From Chitinophagaceae bacterium IBVUCB2 (lineage in GTDB: Bacteria; Bacteroidota; Bacteroidia; Chitinophagales; Chitinophagaceae): 64,000 nt of DNA. Made by a program: the position numbers and the translations under genes. This document shows, one piece after another, positions 43,301-51,368 of this stretch. Position 1 is the stretch's first letter; each line of letters starts with the position of its first letter. The notes under the pieces were generated by a model. The model did no database searches. It saw only the letters and a program-made list of their open reading frames with translations, and had not been told where the DNA came from. Location: NCBI GenBank assembly GCA_002127295.1, contig NFUV01000001.1, positions 1,736,001-1,800,000 of the forward strand, read 5' to 3'.

Positions 43301-43594
43301 TCAGAGAGGGAGATCACTATTAGGAAACTTGTAGTCCTGGTGGGGGAAAAGACCATGAAATAATAGAAAGTTATTATGAGAGTATTGTATACTATCAATA
43401 ACAAACATGATATTGTCCTCCTGTGTACCCAGGACTTCAACTACAGAATAAACGCTTCCCTCTGTGAGTTCTTCAACAGAAGATTTACATATTACCTGAA
43501 ATGGGCATCCTGCTTTAGTAATGATACCGTTCTTCTCTATTAGGAGTAAGCTTGAAGTATCGCCATTGGCAGAATTGTAACCTCGTTCGTACAT
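43301..43594 (-). CDS. Hypothetical small protein of the recombination block
   Basis: About 97 residues from the ATG at 43594. An ATG at 43651 is in frame, but a terminator (43609-43635) lies between it and 43594, so the shorter form is preferred. The protein is beta-rich (SSLLLIEKNGIITKAGCPFQVI, SVYSVVEVLGTQED) without a recognised domain. No signal peptide. It lies between DUF3871 and the JAB gene on the same strand. Confidence 0.55.
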   Translation of the reverse strand: MYERGYNSANGDTSSLLLIEKNGIITKAGCPFQVICKSSVEELTEGSVYSVVEVLGTQEDNIMFVIDSIQYSHNNFLLFHGLFPHQDYKFPNSDLPL

Positions 43595-43608
43595 AGTTAA
43601 AGTTATAG

Positions 43609-43635
43609 AAAAAAAGGAACCGGCGAACCGGCTCC
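43609..43635 (-). terminator. Intrinsic terminator of the DUF3871 gene
   Basis: An 8-bp GC-rich stem (43628-43635 with 43616-43623, one wobble) around a 4-base loop, followed on the minus strand by seven T. Confidence 0.8.
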
Positions 43636-43658
43636 TTTCAACAACAGGCATCAGGCTT

Positions 43659-44657
43659 TCAACTCAAATACCAGTTGTTGCCACCAAGCCGAAGTGCATC
43701 CTTTAAACCGTGAATAAACTGAAATGCATTTACAGACCTTTCAAGAAACATATCTATATATGTGGACTTGTTTGCACCTGTAAACAGATTGTACATTTTC
43801 CAAAGATTGATATTACCATCACTTCCCTTACAGAAAGATTCATCCCTATAATAGTCTCTTACAACCATACCCAGCTGTGTATCTCCAAAAAGCAATTGCG
43901 GAATTTCAGCTTGCAACTTTTTAGGTAGAAATGGATACATTCTACACCTGCCAATAAGATGAGCAAACTGTTCTTCACGAACTGAGTATTGTGCAAAATC
44001 CTTTAACGTATGCAGGCTGTACGATGCATTATAGTTTTCAAACAGTGTGGTTAGGCAAGCCTTCAAATGCCCAAGACTACTAACCTTAACATCATTCATA
44101 AATCCATCAGTACTAACACAGAGATTGGTACAAACACGATTTTGAAAACCGATATAGATTTTGAAATGCTCATCAGCACCTTTCCTTGCAGAAAGATTAT
44201 CCTGGCTATATGCTTTTACGCCTCCCACTGTTAGTGATAACGTGTTTCCATCTATATCCTCATGGATAGTTGGAATTTCAATCGCAAAAGCCATTCGTTC
44301 ATAGTATAATGTCTTCTCATGTTCCTGCAGCAGGTGTGCAGGCTTATCCCTGGCATCCGGAATTCTTCCTTTAATAGGATGTGACAACCTTATAGACGGA
44401 GAGAGTAATTTTTCTCCGCTAAAAACAGTCGCTGCTATTTCAGCAGTTACATCAATAAAATCATAATGGCTTATGAGAGTCGAATTATCTTTCACAAAAA
44501 CAGGGATTATGTGATTGTTTTTGATCTCATTGAAATTTCCCTCTACTGTGTTGGCTACTATAATAGGACTGTTTGTTGAGACAGTACTAATTCCGGTGTC
44601 CACGTTTGCCTTTACTACTTGTTGAGACACTGGTCTAAGAGTGAGTATGTTTTCCAT
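43659..44657 (-). CDS. DUF3871-family protein
   Basis: About 332 residues from the ATG at 44657 (MENILTLRPVSQQVVKANVD), which matches the typical start of this Bacteroidetes family; the upstream open frame runs inside the ATPase gene. No catalytic motif is recognisable. The middle carries ISLxxGGVKAYS-like segments and several conserved-looking aromatic and Cys residues. DUF3871 genes sit next to recombinase/SSB-type genes in phages and integrative elements, by analogy with DUF932, suggesting a DNA-metabolic role. It overlaps the end of the upstream ATPase gene by 23 bases. Confidence 0.75.
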   Translation of the reverse strand: MENILTLRPVSQQVVKANVDTGISTVSTNSPIIVANTVEGNFNEIKNNHIIPVFVKDNSTLISHYDFIDVTAEIAATVFSGEKLLSPSIRLSHPIKGRIPDARDKPAHLLQEHEKTLYYERMAFAIEIPTIHEDIDGNTLSLTVGGVKAYSQDNLSARKGADEHFKIYIGFQNRVCTNLCVSTDGFMNDVKVSSLGHLKACLTTLFENYNASYSLHTLKDFAQYSVREEQFAHLIGRCRMYPFLPKKLQAEIPQLLFGDTQLGMVVRDYYRDESFCKGSDGNINLWKMYNLFTGANKSTYIDMFLERSVNAFQFIHGLKDALRLGGNNWYLS

Positions 44658-45525
44658 TTGTAGATGGTTTAGGGAGTTCAGAAATTGTTTGATTAGTAGT
44701 GACAAGCAGAGTACGTTTTTGCGTAAACTGGGATGCGAATTCCTTCTGTACACTCAATGTTTGCTTGTGGTACAGTTCAAGAAGTTCTTGTATGGTACTA
44801 CACCTCTTGATGCGGTCTTCGGTACTAATTAGTACCTCTGTAACTTCTTCACCAGAATTGCACCAGGCTAAAATTGTCTTACCTGTTTCAGTAGTTACTT
44901 TGAATTCAGGTTTACCTGTAAAAAGACCAGTTCTATCTTTATTCGCAATAACATTATTCTTGATGTCGATATTAAAGACAATGGTCATCTCATAATCGAG
45001 GCCATCTCTGGTAACACCCTTCAAGCCTACTTTCTCTGGTATCATTTTGCCATTCTTTTCATTTAGTACATAATCCTGCTTACTACGGATGGTACCAATG
45101 ATGTGACAGGGGGAATGAAGAATTGCCTGGATAAAGTTGTTATGACGTGGAGTCAATTTACTCCAATTGGTAAAGGAGTTTCCAACCATGCTGCTATGAA
45201 TGTCAAGAATACCACCGCTTCCTTCCCACTCATGTGAAATGGAGTCAATGATAATAACCTGAATTCCGGAATTCTCACAGAGCTTAATGGCCTCAATATA
45301 CCTCTCCGGTGTATATGGCGCACCGATATCCATTGTGTTGTACTGACCCAAGTTGGAATAAAGCTCAGCACTATGGTTCTCTGTATCAATAACGGCTATT
45401 TTGGACCAATCACCACAGAGGCCGTATGCCAATAATAAAGAACTATAGGTTTTACCTGAGCCACTGGGGCCTTGAAATGCTAATTTAATTTTTGCTCTCT
45501 TACGAGATGCTACTTGTAATTGCAT
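44635..45525 (-). CDS. Sak4-like RecA-fold AAA ATPase (phage recombination type)
   Basis: A 296-residue ATPase of the AAA_24/Sak4 type. Walker A is GPSGSGKTYSS (residues 19-29), AVIDTENHSAEL near 44 and VIIIDSISHEWEG near 90 form the Walker B region. Sak4 proteins are shortened RecA-like recombinases that work with an SSB to anneal or exchange phage DNA. The C-terminal 60 residues are variable and charged. It lies 75 bases after the SSB-like gene with a terminator between them, and overlaps DUF3871. Confidence 0.8.
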   Translation of the reverse strand: MQLQVASRKRAKIKLAFQGPSGSGKTYSSLLLAYGLCGDWSKIAVIDTENHSAELYSNLGQYNTMDIGAPYTPERYIEAIKLCENSGIQVIIIDSISHEWEGSGGILDIHSSMVGNSFTNWSKLTPRHNNFIQAILHSPCHIIGTIRSKQDYVLNEKNGKMIPEKVGLKGVTRDGLDYEMTIVFNIDIKNNVIANKDRTGLFTGKPEFKVTTETGKTILAWCNSGEEVTEVLISTEDRIKRCSTIQELLELYHKQTLSVQKEFASQFTQKRTLLVTTNQTISELPKPSTNGKHTHS

Positions 45526-45550
45526 AGTTAATGTTTGTGTGTTTTAAAAT

Positions 45551-45581
45551 AAAAAGGCAGGACTCATTATAAGTCCTGCCT
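45551..45581 (-). terminator. Terminator between the SSB-like gene and the Sak4-like gene
   Basis: A perfect 10-bp stem (45555-45564 with 45572-45581) around a 7-base loop; on the minus strand it is followed by five T and an AT-rich stretch. Confidence 0.8.
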
Positions 45582-45600
45582 GTGTGGGAACGGATCAACG

Positions 45601-45963
45601 TTACCAACCCGCTTCTTCTGTAACAACGAGGTCGTCTCTTTTCTTCTGCACAACCTGGCTGGGAGGTTCAATGGGAGAGTACTCCCACCGATGTGTAAGA
45701 GAAATGACTTCACCAGTTTCTGGTACAGTATAATCGTAGGGTTCTGTATTTACTTTTTCAACTGAACCTGACATTTCTGTACCAATAAGTTTGTGACAAG
45801 TACCTTCATCAAATGTTGTTGGAATGTAACAGGTGCGAGCAGTCATGTAAAATTTACCTGACTCCTTTGACTGAACGAGTTCAACTCCACCTTGAATTTT
45901 TAGTTTGTTGAAGACTTTTCCTTCTTCAGTTTTGCTTTGTTTGAAAGCCACGATAGTGATCAT
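45601..45963 (-). CDS. Possible OB-fold/SSB-like protein
   Basis: A 120-residue acidic-basic protein without a recognised signature. Several beta strands are predicted (ITIVAFKQSKTEEGKVFNKL, KFYMTARTCYIPTTF) and the end is a charged tail. Its place directly before a Sak4-like ATPase is where single-stranded-DNA-binding proteins usually stand, hence the suggestion; no aromatic SSB motif can be claimed. It starts downstream of the inverted repeat at 46089-46110, a candidate operator. Confidence 0.6.
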   Translation of the reverse strand: MITIVAFKQSKTEEGKVFNKLKIQGGVELVQSKESGKFYMTARTCYIPTTFDEGTCHKLIGTEMSGSVEKVNTEPYDYTVPETGEVISLTHRWEYSPIEPPSQVVQKKRDDLVVTEEAGW

Positions 45964-46088
45964 GTTGTTTGATTTTTTTGTAATGGCCGGGGATATCCTG
46001 GCCAGAACTTAGCCGGGGAGCTTCTCAGGAAGTGGTAGTGCGTGTTACCAATACAAATAAATTTCTACCTTATGTGGGACTTAAAATT

Positions 46089-46110
46089 TTTTCTCAAGAA
46101 CTTGAGAAAA
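46089..46110. promoter_or_regulatory. Inverted repeat upstream of the recombination block
   Basis: TTTTCTCAAG (46089-46098) and CTTGAGAAAA (46101-46110) are perfect 10-base arms with a 2-base centre, in the 211-base gap between the chaperone operon and the SSB-like gene. A GC-rich imperfect hairpin (about 46004-46022) lies closer to the start codon. These look like operator or leader elements rather than a terminator. Confidence 0.5.
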
Positions 46111-46174
46111 CGAGGTCCTGATTTTAAAAAAATTGTGGAGTTAACCTGGCTTTTGAAGGGTGGGGGTTGGCACT

Positions 46175-47440
46175 TTATTTAAATGCCTCATTCATCGAAC
46201 TTGGTTCGGTACTTAAATTTCCATTCTGTTGTAAAACTAATTCGTATGACATTACCTGACTATAAAGAGAAATATAGTCATCCTTACTAAAGTTTTCACC
46301 TGAAACAAAACCACCACGTAAAGATCCGCATGAATTAGTTGTCATAAATTTTTGAGGATTCCAACCAATTCCTGCATAAAAAAATACTTGATAGCGACCA
46401 TCAGGAATATTAAAAGTAAATGTGCGTCCTGCCTCAATGTAACCATGGCGGACAACTTCACCACGTATATCCTTTATTGTCACCAAAACATCTGAACTGC
46501 CGGTTCTAACTGAAATTTTAGAGCATCCATAATCACAATAATTATTAGATCCATAACAGTAGGAATATGGCATAGCGCCTGTATTTAAAGAATTGAATTT
46601 CCATTGCTCCTCAAAAACATCATCAGAAATTTTTTGAAATGTTTGATTGTTAAAACTCGTTGTGCTAAAATTGTATGTTATTAAGCCTAAAGTTGGAGAG
46701 TTAAATTCTTTAGTCACTGTTTCTGTAATAAGGATTTGTGGTTTCCTATCCGAAAGTTTTTCATCGAAATAATCTATAACATCATTTTTTAGTTCACTTT
46801 TTACTTTGGCAACACTTGAAGCATAAATATATTCGGCTTGCATACTTTGAATCTCTGAATCCTTTTTTTCGGAGTTATATGCTCCCATAAAAATAGCAAA
46901 GTCATTCCATATGATTTGATCAAAAGTAACTTCGAAGAGTCCTGGAAAGAAATTAATACACTCGTCAGATATATTTAATTTCCTTAAAAGTTTCTCATCT
47001 TTGAATTTAGGATACCAAAGCGAAAATGTTTCACCGAATTTCTTTTGAAATTCTGATACTTTATTGTTAATCAGTTTTTTGTTTACTTCATTCTGCTCCT
47101 CAATAATACACTTACTATTTAGACAGTCTATGTATTTAATCGAAGCATACTTATATTTTATATTTTTCCTCAAGTACAAAAAAGAGAAAGAGGTATCTTT
47201 CTCAGAAATGGCCGTGCTCTCGTCAAAAAACTGGGTAAAGAGTGTATATATTTTCGTGTCTCCATTAGAAAGTAATAAAAGTCGTGCTTCTTTTTCTTTT
47301 CTAAAAATTTCCAACTGTGCTGTTTCATAATGTGAAATCTCAGTCCTAAAAGTTTCAAATTTAGTCCTGAATTGATACCTAATCAAAAGAACAAGTGATA
47401 ACAATAGAAGTGCAACTCCAATAAGAATTTTATTTTTCAT
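46175..47440 (-). CDS. Membrane-anchored extracytoplasmic protein, last gene of the Hsp70 operon
   Basis: A 421-residue protein with one N-terminal membrane helix (residues 5-22) and a positively charged flank (RYQFRTKFE), so the bulk is probably periplasmic or surface-facing. The first 250 residues are helical and charged. Residues about 280-390 form a beta-sandwich-like region rich in Tyr, Gly and Cys (SNNYCDYGCSKISV, RYQVFFYAGIGWNP, TTNSCGSLRGGF), recalling PEGA-like or fibronectin-like folds. No enzyme motif. It overlaps the preceding gene by 11 bases and ends a seven-gene run. Function unknown; it may be the external sensor or effector of the chaperone system. Confidence 0.75.
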   Translation of the reverse strand: MKNKILIGVALLLLSLVLLIRYQFRTKFETFRTEISHYETAQLEIFRKEKEARLLLLSNGDTKIYTLFTQFFDESTAISEKDTSFSFLYLRKNIKYKYASIKYIDCLNSKCIIEEQNEVNKKLINNKVSEFQKKFGETFSLWYPKFKDEKLLRKLNISDECINFFPGLFEVTFDQIIWNDFAIFMGAYNSEKKDSEIQSMQAEYIYASSVAKVKSELKNDVIDYFDEKLSDRKPQILITETVTKEFNSPTLGLITYNFSTTSFNNQTFQKISDDVFEEQWKFNSLNTGAMPYSYCYGSNNYCDYGCSKISVRTGSSDVLVTIKDIRGEVVRHGYIEAGRTFTFNIPDGRYQVFFYAGIGWNPQKFMTTNSCGSLRGGFVSGENFSKDDYISLYSQVMSYELVLQQNGNLSTEPSSMNEAFK

Positions 47441-47732
47441 TTCTAAAGTTTTTATTTGCTAAAAGAGAAATTAGTAACCCTGAAGCAACTATTACATCAA
47501 CTATATTCCAAATTTCTCTTCCTAATGAAATCTTCATAAGCGGCTGAAACAAAACCGCAAGGCTGATGAAAATTATTGCCTCCATTTTATTCTCATTTTT
47601 CCAGGACTCATACGCAAGAAGCGCAAAACCAGCCATGGCTAAAAATCTTACAATTTGATAAAATCCATAAGGCATTTTAGCTAAACAAATAAGTAACAGA
47701 ACCGCAAGGAATATTTTTATTACTCTGTCCAT
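47430..47732 (-). CDS. DUF6804-like small membrane protein
   Basis: A 100-residue protein with three to four hydrophobic helices (IFLAVLLLICLAKMPYGFY, FLAMAGFALLAYES, AIIFISLAVLFQPLMKI, VDVIVASGLLISLLA). The pattern 'MPYGFYQIVR...A.YES...FQP' matches DUF6804, of unknown function. It follows the grpE-like gene without a gap and overlaps the next gene by 11 bases, so it belongs to the operon. Confidence 0.75.
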   Translation of the reverse strand: MDRVIKIFLAVLLLICLAKMPYGFYQIVRFLAMAGFALLAYESWKNENKMEAIIFISLAVLFQPLMKISLGREIWNIVDVIVASGLLISLLANKNFRNEK

Positions 47733-48179
47733 TTAGTTTTTAACGATAATGATTTGTGCTGCTCTAATTAGTTCCTTTCCCCGAATATACCCATGTCGAA
47801 CAATAGTAATTATTTCATCATTTTTTTTATCGTTGTGCACTTCTGTTTCTACTACTTCGCACAAACCAACTATCACTCTATTATCTGGAAACTCTATTTT
47901 AGATATACCATACTTCTGCAAAAGATTCAATAATTTTTTTTGGATTGTTTTATACCTATTAAGAGTTTTACTAACTTGTTCATTCTGGTCCATGCCTTTT
48001 TCAATCAAACTTTCTTCAATTAGTTCAAATGAATCTATGATGTCAATCACACCCAAAGAAATTTCCTTAAGTTGATCAATTTTTTCATTTTCTTTCTTCT
48101 CTACTTCATTTTTAAACTTGTTTGCAGTTTGAAGATTAAATACAATTAAGTTTTCTAACTCTGTTATTGAATCACTCAT
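47733..48179 (-). CDS. GrpE-like nucleotide exchange factor
   Basis: A 148-residue protein with the GrpE layout: a long N-terminal helix (about 1-85, heptad-like and charged) and a C-terminal beta-wing domain. The C-terminal piece with NDEIITIVRHGYIRGKELIR followed by PAMVIV-like AAQIIIVKN matches the conserved GrpE ending. It lacks the long acidic N-terminus of housekeeping GrpE. In this operon it should speed ADP/ATP exchange on the co-encoded Hsp70 (inference). It lies 7 bases after the J-like gene. Confidence 0.88.
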   Translation of the reverse strand: MSDSITELENLIVFNLQTANKFKNEVEKKENEKIDQLKEISLGVIDIIDSFELIEESLIEKGMDQNEQVSKTLNRYKTIQKKLLNLLQKYGISKIEFPDNRVIVGLCEVVETEVHNDKKNDEIITIVRHGYIRGKELIRAAQIIIVKN

Positions 48180-48186
48180 ATCACAT

Positions 48187-48465
48187 TTATTTTAAAGAAT
48201 CAAAAGCATTTTCATTTATATCGCTTAAATCAATCCTATCTACTGTAACTTCTACAGATATTTTTTGTATTCGTTTGGCCTTTATTTTAGCCGGAAACAT
48301 ATAATCGGCTGCTAATCTTTTTGCAGGGTCAAGTAACTGCCTAACTGCAATTGCAATTTCTTGAAGTGAATATTTCTTTTCTTTCATTGCTAATAATTGA
48401 GCTTTCATTATTTCACCCTTTTCAGCATCTTGATCAACTTTTAATATTTTGTATGGATTAATCAT
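48187..48465 (-). CDS. Degenerate J-domain-like protein lacking HPD
   Basis: About 92 residues from the ATG at 48465 (MINPYKILKVDQDAEK). The first 58 residues align with a DnaJ J domain: NPYKILKVDQDAEKGEIMKA corresponds to helices I-II, and EIAIAVRQLLDPAKRLAADY to helix III with the 'LxDPxKRxxYD' ending. The HPD tripeptide that triggers Hsp70 ATPase is missing and replaced by a shortened loop near KKYSLQ. The remaining 35 residues carry two beta strands. The extension up to 48528 overlaps the TPR gene and is unlikely to be translated. Confidence 0.75.
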   Translation of the reverse strand: MINPYKILKVDQDAEKGEIMKAQLLAMKEKKYSLQEIAIAVRQLLDPAKRLAADYMFPAKIKAKRIQKISVEVTVDRIDLSDINENAFDSLK

Positions 48466-48484
48466 TGGAATATAATAACAAAGT

Positions 48485-50857
48485 TTATGATAAATCAAGA
48501 AAACCACTTGTAGGAGAACCTCCTGCAAGGGACTGCATTGTCTCCAGCACTTTTTTTAACTTTAGACCATTAGAATTAAGATTAACTCCAAACATTATTG
48601 TTTGACGTGTTTCTGTACTCATTGAAGCCAACACTCGGTTTCGTAACACTTGCAATTCTTTTAGGGCTTCTTTTAATACAGGTGAATTAATTCTTTTAAT
48701 ATTATCAATCAATGTATAGATTTGAGATGTGGATGAACATGTCCCGTTTGCAATGTCCATTAAAGCATTGTTAATAAGGATCGTGATTGACTTTGCTGCT
48801 CTGTAATTATTGGGATTATGTTTTATACTCTTAATCATAAGTTCAATCAGCTTTTCTAAAGGCTTTGTCTTCCATTTTGAATCACAATAGTCGTAAATGA
48901 AGTGAGAGCATTGAGCTCTCAGTTTTTCGTTTTGATTTAAAAAGCCAATGCATTCTTCCATTAGGTGAATTAAATTTTCATTCTGGCTATCTTGCTCAAT
49001 CTTTAAAGTGAAAGCATTAAAAACAATATCTTCCGCTGTACCAGAAATCGATTCATATTTTTCAATTAATACTTTATTTCCTTTTGTAACAACTGCTTTC
49101 AGATCAGACAGTTTATCAGTTTTAATTGCTGAAACAATTTTTGAAATCAACTCCTTTGCAGCTGCATACTCCGCCACATAAGTGCCTGAGCTACTCTTTA
49201 TATATGAAATGCCGGCTTCTAAAGACTCCTCGTTTAAATATTCCTTATAGTCATTGTCTAACTCCTTAATAATTCCTTCGCTTAGTCCGTATGTTTTTGC
49301 AAAGTGTGGTGCTGCGAAAAGAATGTCTTTCCCAATTACTGAAACAATTTTTTCTACTCCCTCCTTTTCTCCTTTGTAGCAATCATTTACAACTTTAGAA
49401 AGTGAATGGTCTGAAATTGTTGTATGAAGTAATAACTCAAATTGCTGTAGCAACTCTCTTTGAGTGTCTCCAATTGAAATATTTGTATCACTTACTTCTT
49501 CGTAGTTTGCATTGTCAGGGATCTCGGTATGGTGATCGTAACTGGAGCCAATGGAGTCAATTAAAGTAAAAGTGTAATTATCATCCCATGTGGTTGCTTC
49601 CAGAGATTTCAAAATTACCTTGTCTGAGAAAACGGACGTTAACCAATTTGAAATAACGATACGATGATTTTTTTCAGTAAGATTTCCTTGTGCTGTAAAT
49701 CCGTAACAGCAAATTCCTAAGTTTTTAAGAAGCTCGGGACTTTCCCAAAAGAATGAATAGTTCTGGATCAAGTTTATACCACTGGCATATTTTCCTGCTA
49801 AAATATAGTGAGAAAGCAATCTGTTAAACAAACTTGGTTTGAGCCCTTGTAATTTAGCAGAGAGAATAGGAACAACGGATTTTATTTCTTCAATCTGCTT
49901 ATCAATTGTTTCATAAAGCATTTTGACTTCTTCGACCGGAAAAGATTTTTCATAAAGTTGTTCTATAGTGTAGTTAATCTCATTTACCTTGTTGATTGCT
50001 CTTTTTACTCGCTTACACTTTAATAACTCTTTAATTTTCTCGATTTCGGGAGATGAAAAATTTAGATGTGTGGCAATTATTTTTTCAGCTTCCGAATATT
50101 GTTCTTCTTTCACTAAGACTTTAGCATAACGATAAAAGAAATCCTTTTTGTATTCATATGGTGCCTTGCTTGCGGCTTCCAAAGCAACTTGCTCAATAGA
50201 ATCGTTATTTTTCAGTTTACAAATCCCGATGCGTGTGATTGCATTATTAAGAATAATTGTATTGGAAGATTGTACAGAATAATCTCTTGAGGTTGAATAA
50301 TTTTGAATTGCTTCACTCAGCTTTAACATTTTTTCATTTTGAATTCCATATTGAAAATAAATTAGGGCTAATTCCGAATAATGCTTCTCTTTTAAGGTGA
50401 CAAAATCCCTTTCAATATTTGACTTCGTGGCATTGTCAATAAAAAGCAAATTTCCCTTAAGTTCCTTGATCTTACTTTCTGTACTGCTCGCTATTATTGA
50501 CTGACTGAATTGAATTGATGCAATTTCAAAAAATGCCCTTGCTTCAAACAATTCATATTTTTCCTTTGAAGAATTAATTGGTAATCGTTTTTTTGTTTCA
50601 ATTATTTCTTTAAAACACTTTATTGCATCATCTTTATTTTTAGATTTAATATTTAAGCCTTCTTTCAATTTGCATTCTGCTTGCTTAGCTGGCGCTTCAG
50701 GATGTTTTTGAAATATTTCATTAAGAATTATTAATGCCTCGGCAAAATTACCTGAATCAAAAAGTGAAGTTGCTTTTTGAAATTTTTGATTAGGCAAAGA
50801 CTGATATATAACATACCCAATAATTGCCAATACAATGAGAATAATTATTACTTCCAT
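48485..50857 (-). CDS. Membrane-anchored TPR protein of the Hsp70 operon
   Basis: A 790-residue protein. A single N-terminal membrane helix (IIILIVLAIIGYVIYQSL) is followed by TPR-like helical repeats (ATSLFDSGNFAEALIILNEIFQKHPEA near 30; others near 175-275) and a long helical solenoid to the end. The absence of a signal-peptidase site and the charge pattern leave orientation uncertain; a cytoplasmic solenoid would allow contact with Hsp70. TPR proteins often gather Hsp70 clients or partners. It overlaps the LysM gene by one base. Confidence 0.82.
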   Translation of the reverse strand: MEVIIILIVLAIIGYVIYQSLPNQKFQKATSLFDSGNFAEALIILNEIFQKHPEAPAKQAECKLKEGLNIKSKNKDDAIKCFKEIIETKKRLPINSSKEKYELFEARAFFEIASIQFSQSIIASSTESKIKELKGNLLFIDNATKSNIERDFVTLKEKHYSELALIYFQYGIQNEKMLKLSEAIQNYSTSRDYSVQSSNTIILNNAITRIGICKLKNNDSIEQVALEAASKAPYEYKKDFFYRYAKVLVKEEQYSEAEKIIATHLNFSSPEIEKIKELLKCKRVKRAINKVNEINYTIEQLYEKSFPVEEVKMLYETIDKQIEEIKSVVPILSAKLQGLKPSLFNRLLSHYILAGKYASGINLIQNYSFFWESPELLKNLGICCYGFTAQGNLTEKNHRIVISNWLTSVFSDKVILKSLEATTWDDNYTFTLIDSIGSSYDHHTEIPDNANYEEVSDTNISIGDTQRELLQQFELLLHTTISDHSLSKVVNDCYKGEKEGVEKIVSVIGKDILFAAPHFAKTYGLSEGIIKELDNDYKEYLNEESLEAGISYIKSSSGTYVAEYAAAKELISKIVSAIKTDKLSDLKAVVTKGNKVLIEKYESISGTAEDIVFNAFTLKIEQDSQNENLIHLMEECIGFLNQNEKLRAQCSHFIYDYCDSKWKTKPLEKLIELMIKSIKHNPNNYRAAKSITILINNALMDIANGTCSSTSQIYTLIDNIKRINSPVLKEALKELQVLRNRVLASMSTETRQTIMFGVNLNSNGLKLKKVLETMQSLAGGSPTSGFLDLS

Positions 50858-51366
50858 TATTCCTTTTCAAGTTTAATTGTTAGAAGTTGTCCTACTTTCA
50901 AGATATAGGGTTGTTTTAAGTTATTATCTATTTCAATCTTCTCATACATACTCCAGTCGTTGTAAAAGAAATGGGCAATTTTCGAAGGGGAGTCTCCGTT
51001 TTTCACTTTATATTGAATGACAATTTCGTTATCTGAAGATTTTACTTCAGATGGAACCAATTGTGGTTTGGCTAAAGTTTCCTGAAGTTTTTTGAGGGAA
51101 TCTTGAAATTGAATTAGTGTCCTTGAATTTTCGCTTATGCTTCGTTTTTGTTTTGTTACTGAATTGACATATAGGACAGTAATTACAGCGGCAAGTAATC
51201 CAACACCTATCAACGCAAGCTTGTTTCCCTTACTTGCCATTGGTTTGGACAGGGAATGTAAAAGCAAAAAGGGTTTCAAGTCAGAGTTGCATTGAGGACA
51301 AATTGTTAGGTTTGTTCTGAAATCAGGCAACCCTGCTTTATTGCAAACAGGACATTTATTACTCAT
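50857..51366 (-). CDS. Zinc-ribbon, transmembrane and LysM protein
   Basis: A 169-residue three-part protein. Residues 5-27 are a zinc ribbon with two CxxC pairs (CPVCNKAG ... CPQCNSD), one membrane helix lies near 48-68 (LALIGVGLLAAVITVLYVN), then a coiled-coil linker and a C-terminal LysM domain (VIQYKVKNGDSPSKIAHFFYND near 120 to the end). LysM binds peptidoglycan-type N-acetylglucosamine chains, so it may tie a cytoplasmic chaperone complex through the inner membrane to the cell wall. It lies 2 bases after hsp70 and overlaps the TPR gene by one base. Confidence 0.88.
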   Translation of the reverse strand: MSNKCPVCNKAGLPDFRTNLTICPQCNSDLKPFLLLHSLSKPMASKGNKLALIGVGLLAAVITVLYVNSVTKQKRSISENSRTLIQFQDSLKKLQETLAKPQLVPSEVKSSDNEIVIQYKVKNGDSPSKIAHFFYNDWSMYEKIEIDNNLKQPYILKVGQLLTIKLEKE

Positions 51367-51368
51367 CG

